A DNA stretch of 64,000 nucleotides from CAUZJF01 sp965248605 (GTDB lineage: Bacteria; Chloroflexota; Dehalococcoidia; Lucifugimonadales; CAUZJF01): contig CBDFJV010000004.1 of NCBI GenBank assembly GCA_965248605.1, positions 1 to 64,000 on the forward strand. Direction: 5' to 3'. The position numbers and the translations under genes were made by a program. Positions within the stretch are counted from its first letter, which is position 1, and each line of letters begins with the position of its first letter. Below are positions 1 to 7,613 of the stretch, one piece after another. The notes beneath the pieces are model-generated. The model was not told the DNA's origin. It searched no databases and saw nothing but the letters and a program-made list of their open reading frames with translations.

Positions 1-1164
1 GGTACTTTTACCTCCGAGACCGGCCAGGCCGTCCTCGCCTTCCAAGCAGCTACCGGACTCGAACAGGACGGCGTCGTCGATTACGGCGAGGTCGTGTTCC
101 TCCCCGGACCCGCCCAGGTGCTCGTCCAGCTTGCCTCTCCCGGCGACCAGACCGTTGGTGGTGTGGTAAGCGTCGCCACCGGCGATCCGACCACAGGTCC
201 CGACGTACTCCAGCTTGAGGAAGCGCTCATCGCCCTCGGGTACGACGCTGATGGCACACTCGCCGCGGACGGGATATACACCCCCGAAACCACTCAAGCT
301 ATTCTCGCCTTCCAGGCTGCCACCGGCCTCGAGCAGGACGGCATCGTTGATTATGGTGAGGTAGTGTTCCTGCCCGGACCCGCCCAGGTGCTGACTGTCC
401 TTGCCTCTCCCGGCGATCAGGCCGGTGGTGGCGTATTGAGCGTCGCGACCGGTGATCCCACCACCGGCATCGACGTTCTCCAGCTCGAGAAAGCGCTCGT
501 CTCCCTCGGTCACGACGCCAACGGTGCACTTGTCGCGGACGGGACATACACGCCCGAGACGACCGAAGCCGTTCTCGCGTTTCAGGCGGCAAGTGGGCTC
601 GAGCAGGACGGCATTATCCATCAAGGCGAGGTCGTGTTCCTCCCCGGCGCAGTGCGTATCACAGACCAGCTGGCTACGTCGGGCAGCGGCGTGGGTCCGG
701 GGTCCGCGGTCCTGGGGATTAGTCTTTCGCCCAAGGTCGTTCGAGTCGACCTCCCGGCGAACAAACAAGGGCTGCTGGCCGCCGGTAACGCCGTGACTGT
801 CGAGTTGCCCGACTTCACTGAGGTCGCGGCCACGGTGCTTTCCGTGTCAAAAACCGCGAACCCGTCGCAATTCGGCCCAGCAACCTTCGACGTTTTAGTC
901 GAACTCGATAACCCGGCTCCCGCGGCCGGTCTCGATGAGGCCCCAGTAGACGTAATCGTCGTGTCGGACTCGGTCGAAGGGGTCATGGCGGTACCTGTAT
1001 CCGCCCTCGTGGCGCTTCTAGAGGGAGGCTTCGCGGTCGAGATCGACGCCGGTAGCGGCTTTACTGAACTCGTCCCTGTAGAAGCCGAATTCTTCGGAGA
1101 AAACGGCATGATCGAAGTCACGTCTGCAGCCTTGCAGCAAGGCCACCGGGTAGTGGTGCCGTGA
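1..1164 (+). CDS. Export adaptor (HlyD/MacA-like) with peptidoglycan-binding repeats, 5'-truncated by window edge
   Basis: The frame is open from base 1 to the TGA at 1162-1164, so the start lies outside the window. The visible N-terminal part is a tandem repeat of about 90 residues (270 bases): one partial unit up to base 93, then full units at about 94-363 and 364-633. Each unit has the PG_binding_1 signature (LQLEEALIALGYDADG, then TPETTQAILAFQAATGLEQDG). The C-terminal 160 residues (KVVRVDLPANKQGLLAAGNAVTV and VPVSALVALLEGGFAVEI) match the barrel and membrane-proximal domains of efflux periplasmic adaptors. The gene overlaps the next one (ABC ATPase) by 4 bases, so it should be the adaptor of a three-gene MacAB-type exporter. 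That the repeats anchor it to peptidoglycan is inferred. Confidence 0.8.
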   Translation, partial: GTFTSETGQAVLAFQAATGLEQDGVVDYGEVVFLPGPAQVLVQLASPGDQTVGGVVSVATGDPTTGPDVLQLEEALIALGYDADGTLAADGIYTPETTQAILAFQAATGLEQDGIVDYGEVVFLPGPAQVLTVLASPGDQAGGGVLSVATGDPTTGIDVLQLEKALVSLGHDANGALVADGTYTPETTEAVLAFQAASGLEQDGIIHQGEVVFLPGAVRITDQLATSGSGVGPGSAVLGISLSPKVVRVDLPANKQGLLAAGNAVTVELPDFTEVAATVLSVSKTANPSQFGPATFDVLVELDNPAPAAGLDEAPVDVIVVSDSVEGVMAVPVSALVALLEGGFAVEIDAGSGFTELVPVEAEFFGENGMIEVTSAALQQGHRVVVP

Positions 1165-1874
1165 GCGGACCTATCTTTTCGCCGCCGGTGGTTCTCGACG
1201 TGGTGAACGTCCACAAAGAGTACCCTACAACCCCACCGGTGCGCGCCCTCCGGGGTGTCAGCTTCGCTGTTACCGAGGGCGAACTAGTCTCTGTGGTGGG
1301 GCCCTCTGGATGCGGCAAATCAACGCTGCTCCATCTCATGGGCACTCTCGACCGTCCAACTAGTGGAGATGTTGTGGTTGCTGGCCAACGCGTATCAGAG
1401 CTTTCCGATCGTGATCTTTCGTCGCTGCGCGCCCACCACGTCGGCTTCGTTTTCCAGCAGTTCCATCTGTTGGGCGGGCTGACCGCCCTCGACAACGTCG
1501 CCGACGGCCTCCTCTACACAGGGCGACCGCGCGACGAGCGTCGCGCACTCGCCGAAATCGAGCTACGCCGCGTTGGCATGGGACATCGACTCGATCAGGT
1601 CGCTACCAAGCTCTCTGGTGGCGAGCTACAGCGGGTCGCCACTGCCAGGGCGGTCGTCGGCAATCCGTCGATTGTTCTTGCCGATGAACCTACCGGTAAC
1701 CTGGACACAAAGAACAGCGAGGCTATCGTCGAATTGATCCAGGAGCTCCACGCCTCTGGGACCACGATCGTCGTGATCACCCACAACCGTGAGATTGCCG
1801 AGAGCTTCCCCAGAGCCGTCGGGCTACGCGACGGCCAGATTGAGCACGACTCGGCGTTGCAGGCGTTGAGTTGA
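1161..1874 (+). CDS. ABC transporter ATP-binding protein, MacB/LolD type
   Basis: This 237-residue protein is the ATPase of an efflux or lipoprotein-type ABC system. It shows Walker A GPSGCGKST at residues 47-55, the Q-loop near FVFQQF (97-101), the signature LSGGE at 151-155, Walker B IVLADEP at 171-177 followed by TGNLD, and the H-loop in VVITHN. The EPTGNLD sequence and short length are typical of the MacB/LolD/FtsE subfamily. It starts with GTG, overlapping the upstream stop (GTGA), and its own stop overlaps the TTG start of the permease (TTGA). Such coupling indicates an operon with co-translated subunits. The substrate cannot be told. Confidence 0.92.
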   Translation: MSGPIFSPPVVLDVVNVHKEYPTTPPVRALRGVSFAVTEGELVSVVGPSGCGKSTLLHLMGTLDRPTSGDVVVAGQRVSELSDRDLSSLRAHHVGFVFQQFHLLGGLTALDNVADGLLYTGRPRDERRALAEIELRRVGMGHRLDQVATKLSGGELQRVATARAVVGNPSIVLADEPTGNLDTKNSEAIVELIQELHASGTTIVVITHNREIAESFPRAVGLRDGQIEHDSALQALS

Positions 1875-3073
1875 CGCCCGAGACGCCGCCACGGAGCCGA
1901 CTCCATTTCACAGACCTGGCGCGCACCGCAACCGTGGGTCTACGGATCCGCAAGCTGCGATCTGCCCTGTCGGCGCTCGGAATCATGATTGGTATTGCGG
2001 CGATGGTGGGAGTGTTGGGCCTGTCTGAGTCGTCCAAGTCAGAGCTGCTCGCCCGACTCGACCGGCTCGGCACAAACCTCCTAACCGTGGAGCCAGGGGA
2101 AGGAATCGGACGCGGTTCCGGAACGCTGCCCGCGGATGCGGCTGGCATGATTTCGCGCATCGGTCCAATCGAGACCACCAGCATGGTCAGCGCCGTCGAC
2201 GCCAATGTCTACAAGAACAACCTCATCCCCCAAGGTCGGACAGGAGGGATCAGCGTCCAGGCCGTCGACCTGGAACTGCTCGATGTGCTCGTAGGCTCGA
2301 TGGCCGACGGAGTTTGGTTCGATGACGCCAAGGCTACCTTTCCGAACGTCGTTCTGGGATCAGTTGCCGCCGCACGTCTCGGTATTCGCGAGATAAGCGG
2401 CACCCAACCGATCTGGCTAGGAGACCAATGGTTCACCGTCATTGGCATCCTCAACACCTTCGAGTTGGCGCCCGACCTTGACCGCGCGGCCCTCATAGGC
2501 CACGACGCGGCCGAGACGTACCTCGCGCATGAAAGCCTGCCCACCAGGGTGCTGGTGCGAGTCAATCCGGCCAAGGTCGATCAGGTCACGACTGTCCTGG
2601 CGGCAACGGCGAATCCCGAGTTCCCCGAGGAAGTTGAGGTAGATAAACCCACGGAGGCGCTGGAAGCAAAGGAAGCCGCGGACGATACCCTGACCGCCCT
2701 TTTTCTTGGGTTAGGCGCGGTTGCGCTGCTGGTGGGCGGCGTCGGCATCGCCAACGTAATGGTGATCTCCGTGCTCGAGCGTCGCGCCGAGATCGGGCTC
2801 CGCCGGGCTCTTGGAGCGACCAGACGCCACATCGCCGGCCAGTTTTTCGGCGAGGCCTTGCTACTGGCTGCGATGGGCGGTGTCGGCGGAGTCGCCTTCG
2901 GCGTCACCGCCACAGCCGTCTACGCTAACATCAAAGGATGGGCGACACTCGTGCCGCCGGTGGCGGTGATCGGAGGCATCGCTGCCGCCTTGCTCATTGG
3001 AGGCATCGCCGGCCTCTATCCGGCCACGAGAGCTGCTCGTCTGTCACCCACCGAAGCTCTCCGCACCACCTAG
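1871..3073 (+). CDS. ABC transporter permease, MacB/FtsX family
   Basis: The 400-residue protein has the FtsX/MacB layout: one N-terminal membrane helix (around residues 30-50, ALSALGIMIGIAAMVGVLGL), a large extracytoplasmic MacB-PCD-like domain (about 55-270), and three C-terminal helices (GLGAVALLVGGVGIANVMV, EALLLAAMGGVGGVAFGV, AVIGGIAAALLIGGIAGLYP). It ends with the family's usual PATRAARLSPTEALR motif. The start is TTG at 1871, chosen because it overlaps the ATPase stop by 4 bases and no better start is in frame. With the two genes upstream it forms a MacAB-like exporter; no TolC-like gene is seen in the window. Confidence 0.9.
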   Translation: MTPETPPRSRLHFTDLARTATVGLRIRKLRSALSALGIMIGIAAMVGVLGLSESSKSELLARLDRLGTNLLTVEPGEGIGRGSGTLPADAAGMISRIGPIETTSMVSAVDANVYKNNLIPQGRTGGISVQAVDLELLDVLVGSMADGVWFDDAKATFPNVVLGSVAAARLGIREISGTQPIWLGDQWFTVIGILNTFELAPDLDRAALIGHDAAETYLAHESLPTRVLVRVNPAKVDQVTTVLAATANPEFPEEVEVDKPTEALEAKEAADDTLTALFLGLGAVALLVGGVGIANVMVISVLERRAEIGLRRALGATRRHIAGQFFGEALLLAAMGGVGGVAFGVTATAVYANIKGWATLVPPVAVIGGIAAALLIGGIAGLYPATRAARLSPTEALRTT

Positions 3074-3324
3074 CACCTAGCTTGGTACGGGTGGTGAGAA
3101 AGGGGGCTATGTGTACCGACGCGGCCGACTGCCGTCTCTCCTAGGGGGTTATATATGCGGCGACTTCTGCAGTGGCAAGATCTGGGCCATTCGACACGAT
3201 CGACAGAATGTGACGCTGTACGGCGATTGAATCAGCATTCAGGTTCTTGGCCTGGAGGGCGGTTGTGAGTGTAGCAGCGCGCACCGAGACCATCGATCGC
3301 CCCAGGTCAAACGCGGCGGGAAGG

Positions 3325-4734
3325 CTAGGGCACGTACACCTCTGTGTCGGGGTAAAAATCGAACCACGCAAGCCAGAACGCAACCATGGAAGTGACCCGA
3401 TTCAGCCGCTGGCCTTTGAGTTCACCCTCTATGGCGACGCCCGTGCTCTTGTTCCACGTGGAGCGAGTCTCGCGATCGATGGCGAGTTGGCTGTCGAACT
3501 CCTGGAAAGTCAGCGTCCTGCCGCCGACCTTTCTGTCGAATACAGAGGTGGCCCCACCCTTGGAATCCCCTGCCGCACTCTGGATGGATGCTTCCCGACC
3601 GGTTTTCATGAACACGACGAGGTCCCGGCTTTCGAAAGTGTCGTTCACCACGCCTCCTTCCCGGAGAACCGCAAAGGAGTAAGCCTTCTGTCCGGTCTCC
3701 GTCGCGATGCCCACCACCAGGTCCTTATCGTATAACCGGCCGTCTCTGTTCGTTTCCCCCTGAACGCTCGAGGCCGGGGTGTCGTAGTAGTACGAGTATG
3801 GGTCCAAGGTACCACCCGGGACGCCCGGATTGAGGACCAGGGTGTCGGGGTGCTCGCTGACCCACGCCCCCATCGTCGTCAACTGGGACGGCAGCATCTC
3901 CAGCACCACGGTGTCCAGGGGGCCCTCGACCGCCTCACCGATGAACTGGCTCCAGAGCGAGTCCGACTCGTGGTCGTACATGACCAGGGCGCCCATGATG
4001 AGCAGGCCTGACACGCCGAAGGTCAGCGTCACGCCTTCTACCTGTCGGGCATAGACCATGCCCGTGAAGCAGAGCGGTCACCAGGTGACTGCGACGGGCT
4101 TGCCCCCTACGACGTCGTTCACGACCTCGTGGGAGCTGAGCACCGGCACCGAGTAGGCTCGGTGGTCCCCTTCGATAGAGAGGCCGATCACCATCTCCGA
4201 GTCAGGAATCTCCGCCGCCGCGGGGCTGACAAATGTCGGATCGAAGATCGCGGGAATTGCGTCTCTGGGCAATTGGTACGAGATCTCGACACAGCGCCCG
4301 TCAACCTCGATCTCCCTGGAGGACCCTGGCGGTATACCAGGACGTTCTGGCCCACCCGTAGCCGGAATGAGCGGCTGCGTGTCACCTTCGCTGAGACATT
4401 TAACGTCCGATTCGGTGCGCCTGGCCTTCACCGAATCTATAAGCTCATCTACGGTGGCGTAATCGGGTTCGGGCCCGAGGATCGGGCTCAACACGACGGA
4501 GGCCGACACCGTTGGGCTGCTCGGCTCCTCCACCAACTGAGCAGCCGGCTCAGAAGTCGGGCGAGGGTCGCCCGGCGTCGCGAGGACCGAGGGAAGCACG
4601 TCCCCCGATTCGCCGTTGTCGTTCGCGGCAGCCGGCGGCCCGCCGTCGGAGCTGCCGCACGACGCCGCTACGATCCCGAGCAAGAGCGGGGCGACCAGCA
4701 TTCCCCATCTCAGTGGTGATCCGCTGAATCTCAC
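3325..4734 (-). CDS. DUF3179 lipoprotein, candidate selenoprotein with in-frame TGA
   Basis: Read through the TGA at 4078-4080, this is one 469-residue DUF3179 protein. The GTG start at 4734 follows a GGAG and gives a signal peptide ending in a lipobox (VAAS-Cys26). The first half ends HEVVNDVVGGKPVAVTW, then TGA (codon 219), then PLCFTG and LTFGVSGLLIMGALVMYD, SLWSQFIGEA and HPDTLVLN. In DUF3179 proteins as I know them this place reads VTYCPLCGTA, so TGA replaces exactly the first Cys of CPLC, leaving U-P-L-C. The frame is unbroken on both sides. The C-terminal half repeats the fold (VVNDTFESRDLVVFMK, AFWLAWFDFYPDTEVY). A hairpin 14 bases downstream resembles a bacterial SECIS. A nonsense mutation or sequencing error remains possible. 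A conventional gene caller would split it into 4078-4998 and 3325-4059. Biochemical function of DUF3179 is unknown to me; a thiol/selenol redox role is inferred. Confidence 0.75.
4046..4064 (-). promoter_or_regulatory. Bacterial SECIS-like hairpin downstream of the in-frame TGA
   Basis: On the minus strand, 14 bases after the TGA, the sequence C-GGGCAT-GGTCT-ATGCCC-G forms a perfect 7-base-pair stem (4064-4058 with 4052-4046) and a five-base loop, GGUCU. The first loop G lies 21 bases after the TGA. Known bacterial SECIS elements place a hairpin with conserved G/U in the loop about 16-37 bases after UGA. From memory, the E. coli fdhF element has the same GGUCU loop at nearly the same distance. 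The bulged U of the E. coli stem is absent. SelB binding is an inference. Confidence 0.65.
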
Positions 4735-5035
4735 CTCGTGGTCTCCATAGTGATCCCCTTGGCCTGGCGCCACAACCGACTTGCCCCACCGATTCAGGAG
4801 CCACCAACACGGCGGGCGCTTCCTATGTACGAACGTCCCAGGCCCTATCAGGGTGAGTATTACCCCCGGCCAGTGATTCGATAAAGATCGGACAAAACAC
4901 TTTCCGAATGCTCTCTGACGACTTCGACACGATTCTGTCAGATGACGCCCAGACCGCGGGTCTTGAGCGGGTGGTCGCAGCTTAGCAAAGCGGTCCAAGC
5001 CTTTTCGTCGAAAATGTCACAGCCGCTGCTTCAAG
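4735..5035. other. Intergenic region upstream of the DUF3179 gene
   Basis: No convincing gene. The frame upstream of 4734 on the minus strand stays open to 4998, but it encodes a basic, low-quality leader before the signal peptide, so I treat it as non-coding. The end of the region runs into the recombinase remnant. Confidence 0.4.
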
Positions 5036-5312
5036 AGACCGTATCCGACGAGGTGGAGAGGGTCAAGGAGAAACGACCGAAGGCAAAGGACCGGCTCCGT
5101 AGGCTGGGCACAGCCTATGTCGACGGTGTCTACAACGACGATGAATATCGCAGACAGGAACGGGGAATCGAGACGCAGCTGGAGTCGCTCGCGACACCTG
5201 AGGCCGACGCGGCCGCCGAGGCCGGAAAGCTGATCGAGAAGCTGCCGGAGCTGTGGTCGGGCGCCTCTGACGAGGAGTGACGGAAGCTCTTGCTGACGAT
5301 GCTCGACGCAGT
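5036..5312 (+). pseudogene. Serine recombinase C-terminal remnant
   Basis: The translated fragment (DRLRRLGTAYVDGVYNDDEYRR ... LIEKLPELWSGASDEE, stop, RKLLLTMLDAV) matches the C-terminal helical region of the recombinase at 50868-51331 (AIDEDEYRRKKR ... RLLEDLPVLWEKADLGERRRILMTMLDAVYVD). An in-frame TGA at 5278-5280 sits where the other copy has Arg, and neither the resolvase catalytic domain nor a proper C-terminus is present. It is a decayed scar of an integrated element. A nominal 112-residue open frame (4942-5280) covers most of it, but there is no sign that it is a working gene. Confidence 0.7.
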
Positions 5313-5706
5313 AATGAGCGGCAGCCCACCGCTAGAGGTGACTTGTCGCCTCCAATGAACGAAACATGCAGGCGCCAAAGGGGGTGGTCCCTTGATGCAA
5401 AGCTACAGCGCAGCGAGAATCGGCGGCACCGAAAGGACTTGCTTCTGGCGCGGATTCCAAAAAGATGCGCCGGCTTGACCTCCTCCCGCCTGGTGGCGAC
5501 GATTGTAAGTCGACAGCGTGGACAACTCTCCGCTTGGCGGGTTAGCCTTGAAGTCCAGAAAATTCGGTAGTCCGATCAGGTCCGGCAGGGCTCTGGCCAA
5601 GCCCGTGTAAGCTTAGTTTCTTCGGATCGGCCAGTCGGGCTCCAGATGACAGCCTCCGCTTCATCAGGCAAGAGCTGGCCGAAGGTCTCACCACCGAGGT
5701 GATCCC
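5313..5706. other. Intergenic region with recombinase-associated scar
   Basis: No gene seen. It holds one copy of a short repeat (AATCGGCGGCACCGAAAGG, starting near 5418) that recurs at about 45243 and, diverged, at about 33656. Just before 5707 is a GAGGTG that can serve as ribosome binding site for the SDR gene. Confidence 0.5.
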
Positions 5707-6486
5707 GTGGAACACACAGGCAAAGGTGCGATTGTTACCGGCGGAGGTGCCGGTATCGGAAGGGCCATCGCTTTGACGCTGGCCGCAGAAGGCGCGGACG
5801 TCGCCATCGCGGATTTGGACGGAGGCTCAGCCCAGCAGGTGGCGCAAGAGATCAAGGACGGAGGTGGCCGGGCCCTAGCAGTCGTTGCCGACGTCGCCAG
5901 CAAGGCCAGCGTAGAGGCGATGGCTGGTGTTGTGCTGGAGTCGTTCGGGAGCATCGACATCCTCGTCAACAATGCGGGCGGCCAGCACGTGGCTCCGGCC
6001 GTCGACTTCCCGGAGCACGAATGGCACCGGCTTATTGGCGTCATTCTGTCTGGGACCTTTTTCTGCACCCAGGCGGCCCTTCGATCAATGATACCGAGAG
6101 GAACGGGGCGAATCGTCAACATATCGTCTGTATACGGCCATGTCGGCGCGAAGTACAAGCCGGCGTACACGGCGGCAAAGCACGGCGTCATCGGACTGAC
6201 GCGGTCTACAGCCCTGGAGGTTGCGGAGCATGGCATCACCGTAAACGCCATCTGCCCCGGCGTGACGAGGACCAAGCACGTGGAGAACCAGCTCGACGGC
6301 CTTGCCGAGGCGGAAGGAATCGGTAGAGACGAAGTCCTGGAGAAAGTCTTCTACCCCGATATCCCTCAAAGGCGTCTGCTGAGCCCTCAGGAGATCGCCG
6401 ATTGTGCACTTTTCCTGGTCTCTGGAAAGGCGTACGCCATTACTGGACAGGCGATAAACGTATCAGCTGGGTGGGTGCAGCATTAA
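5707..6486 (+). CDS. SDR-family oxidoreductase, 3-hydroxybutyrate-dehydrogenase-like
   Basis: A classical 259-residue short-chain dehydrogenase. It shows the cofactor motif TGGGAGIG at 11-18, an acidic D36/D38 after the second strand (favouring NAD), NNAG at 88-91, the catalytic Ser in NISS (140-141) and YTAAK (Y154, K158). The C-terminal segment (PGVTRTKHVENQL ... QRRLLSPQEIADCALFL ... AINVSAGW) resembles D-3-hydroxybutyrate dehydrogenases, but the exact substrate cannot be fixed. The start is GTG at 5707 with GAGGTG upstream. It lies directly ahead of the unrecognised gene at 6510, 23 bases apart, so the two are probably co-transcribed and act in one catabolic pathway. Confidence 0.88.
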   Translation: MEHTGKGAIVTGGGAGIGRAIALTLAAEGADVAIADLDGGSAQQVAQEIKDGGGRALAVVADVASKASVEAMAGVVLESFGSIDILVNNAGGQHVAPAVDFPEHEWHRLIGVILSGTFFCTQAALRSMIPRGTGRIVNISSVYGHVGAKYKPAYTAAKHGVIGLTRSTALEVAEHGITVNAICPGVTRTKHVENQLDGLAEAEGIGRDEVLEKVFYPDIPQRRLLSPQEIADCALFLVSGKAYAITGQAINVSAGWVQH

Positions 6487-6509
6487 CGTCTGAAGGCCAG
6501 GAGGAAACG

Positions 6510-7358
6510 GTGGACCGCCACAATCTGGTGACCGAGACACGTGACTACTTCCATGGCTCCGACCATTGGAGACGGCTGGTAGCCCATCTACAAGAGCCCG
6601 ACCCGCACAACGCCCACGTGCATGGCTACGTGAACACGTCAATACACCCGGACTCGCTCGAAAAGATCCTGCGTGACTACTTTGCCCAGCGCGGCTGGCC
6701 GCTCGTGCGACCGATCAACAGGGTCAGTGCGCGTCCCGGTATCTTGGACCTCCACGGCATCGAACCGAAGGGCAAGGTCCACTTCGAGCTTCTCTGGACC
6801 TATAAAGAGGATGTCGGGATCAGGCCTGCCGACGGCGTTGAAAGCGGGTCGAACTTGTTGCTGTGGAATCGCGTCTACATCGAGGACTTTTACAGGAGCT
6901 TTCGATTCAGGAACGTTGGTCCCCAAGCGGAGGAGGCGCTTTCGATCTACTTCGAATCCGAACACTGGCTTGAGGGTCTCGAGATCGCCGCGCAGTCCAA
7001 CGTCCCACATATGCATATCAACGTCGAGACCAGCCTCCATCCGGACGAAATCGGGCGCCGCGCCTTGAGCGCCCTCGAGACGAAGGGCTGGGAGGTAGAC
7101 TACCTGTGCCCCAACGCCTTTCTGCTAGGGGACAGGTACGTCGGGAAGATCGTGTTCATGGGAAAGAAGCCGGAGAAGGTGTACGACATCGGGTGGAAGT
7201 TCAATCCCGACACGATCATCAAGCCCACGGACCACGGGTGGATGTTTCCGGATAGCGTCGGGTACGACGTGATGACTTCAGAGCAGTTCGAAGCTGAGCT
7301 GGGCCGACATTCCTACGTCAAGCTCACGAACGAAGAGGTCGCGGCGGTAGTAGGTTAG
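6510..7358 (+). CDS. Unrecognised protein with internal duplication
   Basis: I do not recognise this 282-residue cytoplasmic-looking protein. The GTG start at 6510 has a near-perfect AGGAGG five bases upstream. The sequence is made of two similar halves. The first has YFHGSDHW then HAHVHGYVNTSIHPD (about residues 13-48); the second has YFESEHWLEGLEI then HMHINVETSLHPDEI (about 148-185). Each is followed by an AxxxLRDYFAQRGW / ALSALETKGW helix and a strand pair. The paired His (HAHVH, HMH) and conserved HPD could bind metal, but this is only a guess. It follows the SDR gene with a short gap and precedes an oxidoreductase remnant and an amidohydrolase. Confidence 0.75.
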   Translation: MDRHNLVTETRDYFHGSDHWRRLVAHLQEPDPHNAHVHGYVNTSIHPDSLEKILRDYFAQRGWPLVRPINRVSARPGILDLHGIEPKGKVHFELLWTYKEDVGIRPADGVESGSNLLLWNRVYIEDFYRSFRFRNVGPQAEEALSIYFESEHWLEGLEIAAQSNVPHMHINVETSLHPDEIGRRALSALETKGWEVDYLCPNAFLLGDRYVGKIVFMGKKPEKVYDIGWKFNPDTIIKPTDHGWMFPDSVGYDVMTSEQFEAELGRHSYVKLTNEEVAAVVG

Positions 7359-7588
7359 CCACGGCACGAGAGCTTCCAAGCCAGGCCCGTGCCGTGATTC
7401 TTGGCGCCGGCATCGCCGGCTGCAGTGTCGCGTACCACCTGGTCACCGTGATGGACGACTATTCCCGCTTCATATTGGCTCAGAGGCTACAGCGGGACAT
7501 GACTTCCAACTCCTCCATCAAGGTGGTCCAGGAAGCGGTGGAGAGGACCGGGATGGATCAAGTTGCTGATTGGCAACACGCAAGATAA
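7352..7588 (+). pseudogene. Chimeric scar: FAD-oxidoreductase N-terminus fused to integrase-core fragment
   Basis: One open frame carries two unrelated pieces. Residues encoded at 7388-7443 (RAVILGAGIAGCSVAYHLV) are the Rossmann dinucleotide-binding start of a DAO/glycine-oxidase-type FAD protein. From 7447 the frame continues as VMDDYSRFILAQRLQRDMTS and VVQEAVERTGMDQV, which is the core of an rve-type (IS3/IS481-like) transposase around its second catalytic Asp. The junction lies at about 7444-7447. Neither part is complete, so this is a remnant of an IS insertion followed by deletion; the FAD enzyme may once have belonged to the surrounding catabolic cluster. Confidence 0.7.
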
Positions 7589-7613
7589 CGACGAGTAAGA
7601 ACCGGAGAAAAAA

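Noticed and set aside
5278..5280. Second in-frame TGA as possible Sec codon
   Set aside because: It lies in a recombinase remnant at a position that is Arg in the other copies, with no CxxC context, so it is an ordinary nonsense change.
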